From contig DATDTY010000013.1 of the NCBI GenBank assembly GCA_035290625.1, forward strand, positions 1 to 37,547: DNA of 37,547 nucleotides, in the 5' to 3' direction. This document shows positions 1 to 9,935 of this stretch, in pieces. Each line of letters begins with the position of its first letter. Position 1 is the stretch's first letter. Source of the DNA: Candidatus Nanoarchaeia archaeon. Its GTDB lineage: Archaea; Nanobdellota; Nanobdellia; Woesearchaeales; DATDTY01. Position numbers and translations under genes: made by a program. Under the pieces are notes generated by a model. The model had not been told where the DNA came from. It saw only the letters and a program-made list of their open reading frames with translations, and searched no databases.

Positions 1-1
1 A

Positions 2-1039
2 GGAAGAGCCCAGGATTTGGAGAGCAAGATTAATGAAGTTACTGAGCAGCATCAGAAGGAGCTTGGGCTGCTTGAGAAGCAGTTTAAGCAGCAGCATGAG
101 GGGTGGGAGGAGGAGCTCAGCGCTCTACATAGGGATGTTGATGTTTTGGAAGAACGATTGCGGTTCAATCAGGAACTGTTAAAGTCCCATAGAAGAGGCC
201 CTATAAACAAGCCTGCTATTGAGAACTTTGTCAAAATCCTTATTGGGGCATACCAGCTGGAAACGTTTGTGACAGAGCAAGATCGGGATTTAATAACGGA
301 GGGGCTGATATACCGGGGATTTGACACGAGACTATGCTCTTTCCTTAACGGAGAGAATCATAATATCCATTCCGATGAGCAGAGGCGCCTTCTCGATAAG
401 GTAATTGAATTTGAGCGAGATGCCAGAGTTGAACAGGACACGCTCCCGGGCGTCTTTATGTATATCATTATTGCTTCCAGAATGTATGATATCCTAGATC
501 AGTATGAGGAGGGCATGGGTAAACAACTTGTGCAAAGCGAAAAACAGTTCCTAACCAGCCACCTCGGCTGGAAGTACCACAGAATCGTAAAGCTCAGACA
601 GAATGATGGAGTGAATGAGGAACTCGAGGTATGGGCTTTGAAGAAGTCCATTGAAAAGTACAAAGAAAGCATCCAATTGGGAAAACATGGCCATCAGGAT
701 TATCGGCATCTCGCGCTTTCGCTAAAAGACTATGCAGTTAAGATATCGGATGCGGCTGAATGCGCTGGCTGTCTCGCTGAGGCGAAAGAGGCTGTGCTGC
801 AATTCATGAAGAAAGCTGAACTCGCGTGTACTCCTGAGAATCCCAACCATCTCATTAGACATGAAGTTGCTTCTGCGGAAGATATTATTCTGGAAATTCT
901 TGCGTTTACAAAATATGGGCCTTTGAAGGGAGCCCCTGCGATTAGGGAGATTAACAAGGACTACTGGAAGTTATACAATCCTGATTTTATGGTCTTCAAG
1001 CAAAAGTTAGGGCTTCTTGATGAACGCAGCAATCCTTAG
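2..1039 (+). CDS. Unknown coiled-coil protein, 5' end cut by window
   Basis: The reading frame is open to the left edge of the window, so the N-terminus is missing; the first in-frame start-like codon is a TTG at 17, which need not be the real start. The first ~60 visible residues are rich in Glu, Lys, Gln and Leu and look like a coiled coil. The rest is soluble, mostly helical in composition, with no signal peptide or membrane segment. I do not recognise a family; a TPR-like helical repeat region is possible but I cannot show it. The 3' end overlaps the 3' end of the convergent membrane-protein gene by 33 bp. Confidence 0.75.
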   Translation, partial: GRAQDLESKINEVTEQHQKELGLLEKQFKQQHEGWEEELSALHRDVDVLEERLRFNQELLKSHRRGPINKPAIENFVKILIGAYQLETFVTEQDRDLITEGLIYRGFDTRLCSFLNGENHNIHSDEQRRLLDKVIEFERDARVEQDTLPGVFMYIIIASRMYDILDQYEEGMGKQLVQSEKQFLTSHLGWKYHRIVKLRQNDGVNEELEVWALKKSIEKYKESIQLGKHGHQDYRHLALSLKDYAVKISDAAECAGCLAEAKEAVLQFMKKAELACTPENPNHLIRHEVASAEDIILEILAFTKYGPLKGAPAIREINKDYWKLYNPDFMVFKQKLGLLDERSNP

Positions 1040-1756
1040 CAAAACAAACCTCTCTGCCCACGCCAGATACAAGACAAGGCTTGCTGTTGTTGCAATGGAA
1101 TAGATCAATGGAGGGGCGAAGTATAACAAGAGGAGGATTCCCAAACTGATGATGAGGGTGAGTGCTGCAAAGAGGAAGGGCTGGATTAAGGAGGGGAATC
1201 TGGTGATTGCAAGAGAGAAGGTTTTCTTGAATGGGATTTTTTCCTTCGTGCTTAAGACACTGAAGATGGGCGTGGTGTAGAGGAAGACGCCTCCAAGAAT
1301 GATGGAAAGGATCTGCTGCTGAGAAGTGTAGCGGAAGACTGCTGCAACAAGCAGAGCCCAGGCTGCATACCAAAAAATATTTAGAATGATAAAACGGAGA
1401 ATAAATTTCTTTGGTTGGAAGAGGAGCAGGAGGATTGCTGCTGTAAAGAGGGTGATAAGGATAAATGCTGATACGCCTGCTATCCAGAAAAGCTGCTCAG
1501 CTCTGCCTATGGAGTCTTCAAACTGAGACTGAAGAATTTGCATCTCTCCCAAAGAGAGCTCTTTTTCAAAATCTGGAACTTCCGGAAGCTTTTGGAAGGC
1601 ATTTCCAATTTCCGCATTCAATACACTCACGCCTGCAACAATACTTGCAAGAAGAAGTATGTTCGCCAGAATCAACAATAGAAATGATTTGCTGATGCTG
1701 AAGCTTCTTTTGTATTCTGCCCAGTGGATTGAGCTTTTCATCTTAAATATCCCCAT
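1007..1756 (-). CDS. Polytopic membrane protein, last gene of surface operon
   Basis: Encodes about 249 residues with five or six hydrophobic stretches: one near residues 20-44, two close together around 85-140, one near 150-165 and a long hydrophobic C-terminal part. A short hydrophilic loop lies between the first two. No catalytic motif is visible and I do not recognise the family. The ATG at 1756 overlaps the end of the upstream transglycosylase gene by 14 bp; a second in-frame ATG at 1741 lies one base past that gene's TAA and is an equally plausible start (MKSSIHW). Its position at the end of a four-gene overlapping operon of surface proteins suggests a membrane component or assembly factor for the same apparatus; that is inference. 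Confidence 0.8.
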   Translation of the reverse strand: MGIFKMKSSIHWAEYKRSFSISKSFLLLILANILLLASIVAGVSVLNAEIGNAFQKLPEVPDFEKELSLGEMQILQSQFEDSIGRAEQLFWIAGVSAFILITLFTAAILLLLFQPKKFILRFIILNIFWYAAWALLVAAVFRYTSQQQILSIILGGVFLYTTPIFSVLSTKEKIPFKKTFSLAITRFPSLIQPFLFAALTLIISLGILLLLYFAPPLIYSIATTASLVLYLAWAERFVLLRIAAFIKKP

Positions 1757-4115
1757 TCAGCCCAGGCTGGTTTGAAGCTTGCAGCCCAGGAGTTGTCCGT
1801 TCAGGATTTTCAGTGCCTCCAAGGCCTTCTCCTCCGGAGCCTTCAGGCATGGCCATGCAGTCAGGAAGGAAGTCTGATAACGAGGAGCAGATGTTTCCCT
1901 CACGCAGCGCAACCTCTTCTGAATCAACAATAGGGCTGCAGAGTTCAGAGCCTTCCTGGATGCCTATCAAGCAAGGGCTGAGCTGCGGGCCTATCACTTG
2001 GGGATCAAGCCTTGTAAATCTGATGCAGATCTGGTTGTAGTTTCTTGCGCTTTCAAAGAATTTTGAGTCTGTAACCCTGTTAATTTCACCATCCCTTGTT
2101 GCAGTATACATGAAGGGCAGGGCGTTTCCTGTGTCAGTAACCATCGGTATTGCTGCATCTCCTTTCAGCCAGATCTCAAAATTAATCGTGCAGCCTCTCT
2201 CTTCTGAACCGCCGATAACTCCAAAGCTTGCGCGGTAGAGATAGCTGGATTGCGGAGGTTGCGCGCTGTAATTCGTTACACGGACTTTTGTTGCCTCAAC
2301 ATGGGCTGATGCTCCTCCTGTTGGGGTGTCTGAAAAAGCAATTCCTGCATCAATGCTGTCTACTGCTTTCTGCCTGCAGGCCAATGATTCCCAGCCATCC
2401 ATTCCTCCAAGGATGCCTGTGACGAGCTCGTTCTCGATTAAAGGCTGAGGGTCTGTGTAGAAGATATTCAGACCTCTATAGCCTGAGGTGATGTAGCCGA
2501 TCCTGTCAAGGGAGGTTCCTATGGCTGCTGAGTAGTAATCCCACCAGCCGACTTCGTCTCCTTGTGTTTGGCTGCTGGTAAGGAGGCCATTGCTGCTGAG
2601 CCTGTAATAGGTGGTAACACCAGCATCAGTTCGCTGGAAGTAGGTGTTGCCGAGAGGAGTTGGTGTTGAGGTGCCGGTGAATTCTTGTCTTTCTTGGTAT
2701 GCGCCTTGGTCATTAACTGGGTAGATGAAATAATTGTCTTCACCATTTACAATGGTCTGGCCTAAAATGGCGCCGTTACGATAGGTGGTAAGCGGAGTTG
2801 TTGAGATGATTGTATCATCTATATCTGTTACATATGCAACATACCTGTTGTCTTGTGTGTGGAAGGTTCCATCAGCTAATAAGGTTGCTGATTCGCCTTC
2901 TCCATCAGGGATTGGAATGGTAAATACTCCGTTTTGATCGCTCTGAAGAGGACGGTTTGAATCCGGCATAATATATACTCTGCTTGTCGGTCTTCCACCT
3001 TCACCTATCGCCACATAACTAAATCCCCTTCTTCCTTGATCATAGGCCGTAAAGCTGCGGCCGATTTGGGTTGTTGCTATTGGAGTAAAGCTGAAGACAT
3101 CTTGGCCGGAGTAGTATTGGTTGGTGGTGCCGGGGAGGAGTTGGCCGACTTTCGTTTTTTCCCCGAGGTTATATACCTCATGTGTTTGAGGATGAGTCCA
3201 GAAGATTTGTTGAGGAGCTACGGTGGTAGCAGCTTGCGCACCAGTAGATGCCTGAGCAGATTGGTAACTCACAGAACCGTAGCCTAAAGGATTCCCATTA
3301 GCATCCTGGTACACAAAGAGATTATTTGGAAGAGCTGATTCGCTCGCGATATTATTTTTGAAAATACGGATTTCTTCTCCTTGACTGTTTCTAGCACTAA
3401 TCATTACTTGCGCAAGGCGTTGTGCTGCAGGTGGTTCTGTCCCCAGCTGTAGCGCTTCTGCTCCTGAAACATAGCCGTACACATGCACACCACTAGGAAG
3501 ATTTTCCGATGCGTAAAACTGCCCATCGTCTCCGAGAACATACCAGGTTTCAGCCTGTAATTGAGTTATAGGTATTGAAGAGCCTTGCGGTTGAAGGCTG
3601 GTTTGATAATTTTGGACAGATTGAATATAAGCCCTAGTATCCGCAGGGATGCCATCATACCAACGCTCGCCGTTCCGGCCAAGCGCTCGGTTCAAATCTC
3701 CTTCTCCCCAGTTATAGGCAGCCAGAGCTTTTGGTCTGTTTCCGCCATACTGACTGACAAGACGCGCATAATGCATGGTTCCTGCTTGAATGTTTTGGGT
3801 TGGGTTATAAGAGTCAACTACTTGGTAATACCCCTCCCCATTTGGCTTGAAGTAATCATAGTTAAGCTGCATCAGACCTCGGCTATCTTCACCGAGAGTA
3901 TTGTGGGCGGCCGGGTTAAAATTCGATTCTTGTTGTATAATCCCTTTAATTTCTGCTGAAGTAATAGCAGCGTTCGGATATGCGCTATTCGCGCTTGAAA
4001 CAGCAGCTGCAATAATTTGATCGTAAGCATTTGGTTGAGAGGTTTGCGCGTGAGCGATTTGCGTACCTGTTAAAATAAGTACCAGTACCAACAACGCTAT
4101 TAGTTTATTCTTCAT
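1743..4115 (-). CDS. Secreted lytic-transglycosylase-domain protein
   Basis: Encodes 790 residues. Residues 1-23 are a clear signal peptide ending AHA-Q. Residues ~30-165 carry the hallmarks of a soluble lytic transglycosylase (SLT/goose-lysozyme fold): catalytic-type Glu63 in QQESNFNP, the GLMQLN motif at 80-85 and the YNWG motif at 134-137. In this family the Glu cleaves the MurNAc-GlcNAc bond of peptidoglycan. The remaining ~600 residues are not recognised; they contain short beta-rich repeats and a C-terminal region with several Cys. Archaea lack murein, so the substrate may be foreign (bacterial) peptidoglycan or another glycan. The gene overlaps its upstream neighbour by 11 bp and its downstream neighbour by 14 bp, so it is translated as part of the surface operon. 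Confidence 0.85.
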   Translation of the reverse strand: MKNKLIALLVLVLILTGTQIAHAQTSQPNAYDQIIAAAVSSANSAYPNAAITSAEIKGIIQQESNFNPAAHNTLGEDSRGLMQLNYDYFKPNGEGYYQVVDSYNPTQNIQAGTMHYARLVSQYGGNRPKALAAYNWGEGDLNRALGRNGERWYDGIPADTRAYIQSVQNYQTSLQPQGSSIPITQLQAETWYVLGDDGQFYASENLPSGVHVYGYVSGAEALQLGTEPPAAQRLAQVMISARNSQGEEIRIFKNNIASESALPNNLFVYQDANGNPLGYGSVSYQSAQASTGAQAATTVAPQQIFWTHPQTHEVYNLGEKTKVGQLLPGTTNQYYSGQDVFSFTPIATTQIGRSFTAYDQGRRGFSYVAIGEGGRPTSRVYIMPDSNRPLQSDQNGVFTIPIPDGEGESATLLADGTFHTQDNRYVAYVTDIDDTIISTTPLTTYRNGAILGQTIVNGEDNYFIYPVNDQGAYQERQEFTGTSTPTPLGNTYFQRTDAGVTTYYRLSSNGLLTSSQTQGDEVGWWDYYSAAIGTSLDRIGYITSGYRGLNIFYTDPQPLIENELVTGILGGMDGWESLACRQKAVDSIDAGIAFSDTPTGGASAHVEATKVRVTNYSAQPPQSSYLYRASFGVIGGSEERGCTINFEIWLKGDAAIPMVTDTGNALPFMYTATRDGEINRVTDSKFFESARNYNQICIRFTRLDPQVIGPQLSPCLIGIQEGSELCSPIVDSEEVALREGNICSSLSDFLPDCMAMPEGSGGEGLGGTENPERTTPGLQASNQPGLNGDI

Positions 4116-7100
4116 CTCTCAACGCCTTGTCACAGACTTCATTTCCTAATGTTGCATCCTGCCAGAACGGAGTGCAGCCTCCTAAGCCGAGGTCGCAGCC
4201 GATCTCAAGGAAGACATTCAAAAAATCTGCATAACTACAAGCAGTGCAAAGGCCTGGTATCGGGTTAGGTGTCGGTGTTGCACATGTGATACGGCAAGAT
4301 CCACTTGCTATAAACCCTACCAATGCGAGAGGGCTGGAAAGCGCGGTGAGTATGTTCTGGGCAATAACTGAGATGGCTGCAGCAAAGGGAATGAGGTTGA
4401 AGAACTCTCCGAAGACAAATTTGCACTGCTGATAGCTCTTGCGCTCTGAGCAGATGCTGACGGGCAATCCGTCCTTCGCAAGCTTCAAGCAGCCGATGTA
4501 CTCACATTCAATTGCCCTTGCCTTCTGGAGGTTGAAGATGATCCCTGGAAGGCAGAGGAATGCTATGCTGAGGATAAGGCTTCCCTGAGGATCAACATTT
4601 CCAAAGTAGTCTTCTCTGCTATTAGCCTGGTTCTGGAGGAACCAGGGAGAGGCTATGATCCTTTGATACCAACTCGCGCCTGCTCCTTCTTCTGGGATTC
4701 TGCTAGTGCTCCAAGGATCGCTTTCGGGTGTTGGCTCTCTATCTGTTACCTGGCGTTGATTGGACCCATAAGGTGTATCAGAGTCGGAGCCCAACCAGTC
4801 TTTCTTCCACATTTGGCAGCTGAGGAGCTTGCACCATTTATTCCCTGACTCTCTGTAAAGTTTCTTGAAGGTTTCCTTTCCTGCTTCAAGACCTGCAGCT
4901 TCTGCTGTCTGGGCTTGACAGCAGGGGCTATTTGGCCCACCAAAAATAAAGAAAGTGGTTGCACAACAGCTTTTGAATCCATCTGTAATGGCAGCCCAGG
5001 TTTGCTTAATCTGCTCCCATCTGTACAGGAACCTGCAAACTGTTTGCGCAAATCTCAGGATCGTATTTGCAATGTCAAGCCACTCTGCCTTGACAAGCCA
5101 GCTGTCTTTTGCTTTTTCAATCTCTGCGTCAATGTTTGCAGCAGCATTCCCTAAAGGATTGTTGTAGTAGGGAATCTCAACTGCAACCTCCTGGGACTCT
5201 GCTATTGATACTGTTTCATCATTCACCAATGTCCTGATGTTGATGTTGCAGGTTACAGGAACAACAGGAGATTCGGGGGCTCTTTGCTTCATTGTGTATT
5301 TGAGATAGAACTGATAATGTCCAGGCTGCCTGTTTGCAACTGAATTGAAATCAACAATCTCAGGCTTATTCTTCTCAGAGCTGAGGAGCGTATTCTGGCC
5401 AGAGCAGTCTCCAACTTGGATGTCAACAGGAAAAACATTTTGCTGTTTTGGAGTCAGGGTAATAGGGAACCAGATAAAGGGATCGTAAAAGGTTACTAAA
5501 CTGCGGTCAATGCCATGGGGAGAAGGCTCTCCTACTGCAAGATCCCAGTAATCAACAGGAGCCTGTCCTCCTGTTCCATAGACTCTGACTGGAAGAGTTT
5601 CCCTGTGCTCATTTCCTGCAACATCTGTAAATATCAGAATAAGGTTGGCGTCGAATGGTCCTGGCCTGTCGATGAGCATTTCCTGATTCCAGGTGCATCG
5701 ATAGCCTGCTGCTGTTGCCACACAATCTGCCTGTTTGCTTGTTGCTCCTTGCTGGAGCCCTGAATAATCTGTTACTGCAGTTATGAGTGAGCTATCGGAG
5801 ACATCTGCAATGATCTCAAGGCCGCTGTTGAGGGTAGGGACTGTGGTAAGGGAATTTTGAGAGGTTTGCACAGTACGGAAGCTGGAAGAAGATACTGTTG
5901 GAGGCTCTCTATCGATGCTGAAGGAAAATCCCTCGTTGGGCTGGAGCGGATTGCCTAACGCATCTGCTGATTCAGCGAAACGAAGCGTGACTGCGCCTGT
6001 TCCTTGGGTTGCAGCAACGCCTTCCCAGGTGCACGTTTTGCTGGTTGTTGAGTTATCGCAGGAGGTTGCTGGAACTCTGATTGAGCCTCCGATTGGAGAA
6101 AGGTCGAGAAACACCATTTGAGAGTTCATGGCGTTGTTTTCTGTGAAGGTTGCTGTGAGGGTATTATTCTGGCTGCCGAGCCAGCTCACGCCTGGATCAG
6201 CTCCGTCATCAACATGATTTGAAACAAGGCTTGCTGCCTGAGGGCCTTCTTCGTCTATCTTTAAGGTTGCTGAGAGAGGGGTTGTTGTTGACTGGCCTGC
6301 ATTATCTGCTGCCGTAAATGATATAGAAACTTGATTCTGTCCTGATGGCAGATCAATAAGAACATCTCGCCAAGTGCATTCCCATACGCCTTCAGCCAGT
6401 GTGCAGGGGCTTGGACCAGGACTGTAGGATGGATTTATCAAAACGGGGTTCAACGCCTGCAAATTTGCACCCAGAGAGTTGATATTCAGTCCGGTTTCTG
6501 GATCAGTGATGCCAACAGAAACATCGACGCTGCTTATGCTTCGGCTGAACCATCCTGTAAGAGGCTGCCCGTTTTTTAATATCCTGAGCTCTGAGATGCG
6601 CGGCCCAAGAGTGTCCTGTTGGAAGTCGTGAGTAAGGGCTATATTTTGAGTGACTCTATTCCCTGCATTATCTGAAACAGTGATTGGGATATCAAAATTG
6701 AAATTTACTGCTGTGAGGGTATAGGGAAATGCCCAGGAGCATCTGGTTACACCATTGACTGGTGCTTGGCAGGTTACGGGCTGATTGGCTAGGCCAAACA
6801 GGGCAAGGTTTGCTGCCACGCTTGATGAATTCAAGTCTGATTCGGTAATGTCGATGCTAAAGCTTACAGCAACAGGGATAGGAGCATAATACACAACAGG
6901 TGCATTTCCTTCTGTGATTTGAAGCTCATGGAGAGTGAATGCAGGAAGGGTTTTATCAACCCTGAAAGAGACTGATGCTGTTGCTGACTGGTCAAAGTAG
7001 TCTTTGGCGATAAGCGGAATTGTGTTAGGGCCGTCTGCAAGGTCAGAGGCAGCAAGAGTGAAGGATTCCTGAAGAGTGCATCTGCCTTGAGGCCTGTTGA

Positions 7101-7668
7101 GGACATGTTCCACTCCATTTACTGTTACTGACTTGAGACCAACACATTCGTTTTGTCGAACAGAGGGTTCTGTAGATGAGTTCTCCCTGATGTTAGCGGT
7201 TATCCTGACAGTATCGCCAGCAGCGTACAATTGCTTATCAGTTGAGATTGAGACAATTTCTGGAGGAAGATGATCGCAGACTGAGCGTATATCTGCCTGA
7301 TATCGTGTTTGCGTTCCTCGGTCATCATAGAGTGCTACCTGGAAATTTTCTGAATCGCAGACACGAAGGGTATGGAAGTCCTGATTCGGAAGGCTGCAGA
7401 GATACCCAAGGTCTGGATGGCTGTCATCAAACACACATGCCTCAAACTGCCTTCCGCTTGGCAAGCGCACTTGGTCTGGGGTGATTGTTGGGTCAGTCGG
7501 AAGCTGGGCATAGACCCAGAAGCTGAAGAGATCCTGGGAATTCCTGACATAACCTGGAATATTGTCGTTGCCCTTCACCTCTCCGTTATTCAATCCGTAA
7601 ATCGCTGCTGTGGAGACTGGCAAGAGGATGATAAGCCAGCTCATGAAGAGGGCAAGGAACCGTTTCAT
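4105..7668 (-). CDS. Large surface protein: Ig-like repeats plus Cys-rich hydrophobic C-terminus
   Basis: Encodes 1187 residues. An N-terminal signal sequence (about residues 1-23) is followed by about five Ig-like beta repeats between ~133 and ~700, recognisable from recurrent D-x-AGN and DxxxP/GP boundaries. A further beta domain (~715-850) follows. The last ~300 residues change character: they hold about 25 Cys, including CC pairs (SCCAT, PCCQ), and two hydrophobic stretches (around LILSIAFLCLPGIIF and the segment after FGEFFNLIPFAAA). I know no named family with this architecture. The start ATG overlaps the TGA of the upstream gene (ATGA, 7665-7668) and the 3' end overlaps the transglycosylase gene by 11 bp. 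It may be an extracellular stalk anchored by its C-terminus; that is inference. Confidence 0.85.
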   Translation of the reverse strand: MKRFLALFMSWLIILLPVSTAAIYGLNNGEVKGNDNIPGYVRNSQDLFSFWVYAQLPTDPTITPDQVRLPSGRQFEACVFDDSHPDLGYLCSLPNQDFHTLRVCDSENFQVALYDDRGTQTRYQADIRSVCDHLPPEIVSISTDKQLYAAGDTVRITANIRENSSTEPSVRQNECVGLKSVTVNGVEHVLNRPQGRCTLQESFTLAASDLADGPNTIPLIAKDYFDQSATASVSFRVDKTLPAFTLHELQITEGNAPVVYYAPIPVAVSFSIDITESDLNSSSVAANLALFGLANQPVTCQAPVNGVTRCSWAFPYTLTAVNFNFDIPITVSDNAGNRVTQNIALTHDFQQDTLGPRISELRILKNGQPLTGWFSRSISSVDVSVGITDPETGLNINSLGANLQALNPVLINPSYSPGPSPCTLAEGVWECTWRDVLIDLPSGQNQVSISFTAADNAGQSTTTPLSATLKIDEEGPQAASLVSNHVDDGADPGVSWLGSQNNTLTATFTENNAMNSQMVFLDLSPIGGSIRVPATSCDNSTTSKTCTWEGVAATQGTGAVTLRFAESADALGNPLQPNEGFSFSIDREPPTVSSSSFRTVQTSQNSLTTVPTLNSGLEIIADVSDSSLITAVTDYSGLQQGATSKQADCVATAAGYRCTWNQEMLIDRPGPFDANLILIFTDVAGNEHRETLPVRVYGTGGQAPVDYWDLAVGEPSPHGIDRSLVTFYDPFIWFPITLTPKQQNVFPVDIQVGDCSGQNTLLSSEKNKPEIVDFNSVANRQPGHYQFYLKYTMKQRAPESPVVPVTCNINIRTLVNDETVSIAESQEVAVEIPYYNNPLGNAAANIDAEIEKAKDSWLVKAEWLDIANTILRFAQTVCRFLYRWEQIKQTWAAITDGFKSCCATTFFIFGGPNSPCCQAQTAEAAGLEAGKETFKKLYRESGNKWCKLLSCQMWKKDWLGSDSDTPYGSNQRQVTDREPTPESDPWSTSRIPEEGAGASWYQRIIASPWFLQNQANSREDYFGNVDPQGSLILSIAFLCLPGIIFNLQKARAIECEYIGCLKLAKDGLPVSICSERKSYQQCKFVFGEFFNLIPFAAAISVIAQNILTALSSPLALVGFIASGSCRITCATPTPNPIPGLCTACSYADFLNVFLEIGCDLGLGGCTPFWQDATLGNEVCDKALRDEE

Positions 7669-9881
7669 TCTATGCTAACCTCGCCAGGATGGTCGCTGCT
7701 GAATTCCTCTTTTTTCCCGGCTGTTCGTATGTGGTCGTCTGTGTAAAGATTGTCAAAGGTCTGCGGGCTTGCAATGACTCCAAATTGGATAGGGGTGTCG
7801 ACTCGGGCACGATCGTCAAGGAACTCTGGAGAGAATCTGAAGGTTCGGTAAGCGCCCCCTATTTGCATATCAGAGTCATAGGGTATGGGTTCAGTCGTTA
7901 CTCTGACATCATCCCCAAACACGCCGCCATCCTTTTTATAGGTTTGTCCTTGGAATACGACATTTGTCCTTTCGGCATTTGGAAGCTGGTACATGAGGTC
8001 TATGTCAATTTGGTAGTTTCCAGGAGCAATGGAGATCTCAACTGGGCCTGTGCTATCGTTATAGAGCGCAAATACAGGATCAAGATCAGGATCTGAGGGG
8101 TCGTCTTTGAGGTGCTGGAGCTGGATCATAGCATAATCATACTGTTCAAGAGGGACTTTGATCCAATCAAACTGCCAGCTCCCATCAATACGCATATGTC
8201 TCGCTTTCTCAACCATAACTTTAACCGTACGGTAGGGCTCAAGCTCAACCCGCAGGGTTTCTCCTGAGCAGATGACTGAAGGATCTTCACAGCGTGCATC
8301 TATTGCTCGGTTTGCATCGCAGAGCACAGTTGCTCGCGTTGTATTGGTCACATAGCCTTCCTTTGAGAATGAAAGAGTTCCCCCTGCCACTGAAGGAAGA
8401 TTGGCTGCTCCATCAGTTGAGCTAATGCTGCACTGTTCAGCCTCTATGCCATAGCTTACTGCAACATCATCAATAATGGATGCTGTCTTTGCGTCTGTTG
8501 CTTCAATTCTCACATCAGCGCATGCAACTGCTGGCCTGCAGAGATTTGTTGCCACAGGCGGGTATGAAGAAACTCTTCCGCTTCCTGTGCAGTTGATTGG
8601 CTTGTTGTCCCTCACATTTGCCTCAAGGCCGAAATAAAATTTATACCCTCTTGAATTGAATGCGTCGGGATCATACAGCTGGACAACTACAGGAAAAGAG
8701 GCATCATAATAAAAGTTGTATCTCCTGCTGATGCCAATCAATGGAAAAAAACCTGAGGATATTGTTTCAGGCCCTATCGAGTCTCCTTCCACGCCTCTTC
8801 CTGTAATGTCAAAATAGATCGGCCAGTCGATATAATTAAAATTTGCGTCATAATTGGCAAACTGCGCGTCAAATTGCAGGCTTTGCGGATTTGGCAAAAG
8901 ATTTGCAGGATTCAAGAAGGGGTTATGGATCAGGAAGGTTGCTGCCTGGAGCGGCGTGCTTCCCCTATCCCGGTAATTATGGAGAGGATATACCTGAAGG
9001 AGTGACGTGTAAGGAAGCACATCTCTCTGGAATTTCTCTGTTACCTGCTGCTTGCTCCATCGCTCTTCCCTGCTTCCTGGGCCGAACTGCGATGCAGACA
9101 TCGGAGGAAGCCTGTTGCGGTCCAATGGAAGGGATAATGTGCTGATTATAGATGTTGTCCATTTTTCAATTATCGAGTAGTTCTGCTGGGTGTTGAGGAT
9201 TAACTCTGCAAGGCCGTAAGTCCTGTTGAGGTTTACAGGAAGCCTGATGACAGACTGGCCGAAATCCTGCTTTTGCTCTTCTTTCCTGGCCTGGAAAGGA
9301 TAGGTGACGAAGATGGTTACATCGTTTTCACCAATATCTGTGTCTACTGAGATGTCTGCATCTGAGGGAAGCTGGAAGTCAAATCCCTGGCTGCGAAAGA
9401 TGTTAAAATTATCAATGCAGGAAGGCAATTGCCGCTCAACATATTCTGAGATCCTGCTTTCAATGGAATTTGGGCCTTTCAAAGGAGGCTTTTCAGAGGC
9501 GCAGTTGCAGTTTTGCCTGCAGGTGTTGGTGCTTGCGAAGTGAATCCAATACGGGACAGCGCTTGCCGGCTCGTTGGTTAAGGTTCTTACGCCTTCGCTT
9601 TCAGTTGGCTCTGCTGTTGCAGAAAAACTGAGGTCGCTGCTCAGATACCCCCCATGCTCGCCTAAATTCTTAATTCCTGCTTCTCCTGTCGAAGAGATGC
9701 AATTGTCAACAAAACTTCTGACAGGCTGGAAGAGGACAGGGGTTTCTTCCCGGAAAATCTCAGGAACATCTACTCTTGCGGTCTGCTGCGTTGAATAGAG
9801 GACAAGGCCGATGCTGATGAGAAGCAGGATGCCGATTATAATAAACAAGGTTACCTGAGCCCTTCTTGCCTGCAAAAGCAT
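7665..9881 (-). CDS. Surface protein with pilin-like N-terminus and carboxypeptidase-regulatory-like domain
   Basis: Encodes 738 residues from the ATG at 9881. The N-terminus is short and basic (MLLQARRAQ) followed directly by a long hydrophobic helix (VTLFIIIGILLLISIGLVLYS), the layout of type IV pilin-like class III signal peptides, and common in DPANN surface proteins. The ectodomain has paired Cys and, around residues 465-545, a segment reading like a carboxypeptidase-regulatory/PEGA-type beta sandwich (STDGAANLPSV... KEGY). A longer in-frame start (TTG, 9926) is rejected because the TATA box at 9936-9943 predicts transcription starting near 9914, downstream of that TTG. It is the first gene of the four-gene operon. 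Function unknown; a pilus or stalk subunit is one possibility. Confidence 0.85.
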   Translation of the reverse strand: MLLQARRAQVTLFIIIGILLLISIGLVLYSTQQTARVDVPEIFREETPVLFQPVRSFVDNCISSTGEAGIKNLGEHGGYLSSDLSFSATAEPTESEGVRTLTNEPASAVPYWIHFASTNTCRQNCNCASEKPPLKGPNSIESRISEYVERQLPSCIDNFNIFRSQGFDFQLPSDADISVDTDIGENDVTIFVTYPFQARKEEQKQDFGQSVIRLPVNLNRTYGLAELILNTQQNYSIIEKWTTSIISTLSLPLDRNRLPPMSASQFGPGSREERWSKQQVTEKFQRDVLPYTSLLQVYPLHNYRDRGSTPLQAATFLIHNPFLNPANLLPNPQSLQFDAQFANYDANFNYIDWPIYFDITGRGVEGDSIGPETISSGFFPLIGISRRYNFYYDASFPVVVQLYDPDAFNSRGYKFYFGLEANVRDNKPINCTGSGRVSSYPPVATNLCRPAVACADVRIEATDAKTASIIDDVAVSYGIEAEQCSISSTDGAANLPSVAGGTLSFSKEGYVTNTTRATVLCDANRAIDARCEDPSVICSGETLRVELEPYRTVKVMVEKARHMRIDGSWQFDWIKVPLEQYDYAMIQLQHLKDDPSDPDLDPVFALYNDSTGPVEISIAPGNYQIDIDLMYQLPNAERTNVVFQGQTYKKDGGVFGDDVRVTTEPIPYDSDMQIGGAYRTFRFSPEFLDDRARVDTPIQFGVIASPQTFDNLYTDDHIRTAGKKEEFSSDHPGEVSIE

Positions 9882-9935
9882 TTCCCCTCTTTTTGATAGA
9901 CTAAACCCTAGTGAGGAAGATACCAAGAAGGAGTG

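Noticed and set aside
9882..9926. Longer TTG start for the pilin-like surface gene
   Set aside because: The TATA box at 9936-9943 predicts transcription beginning downstream of this TTG, and the extra residues separate the basic leader from the N-terminus.
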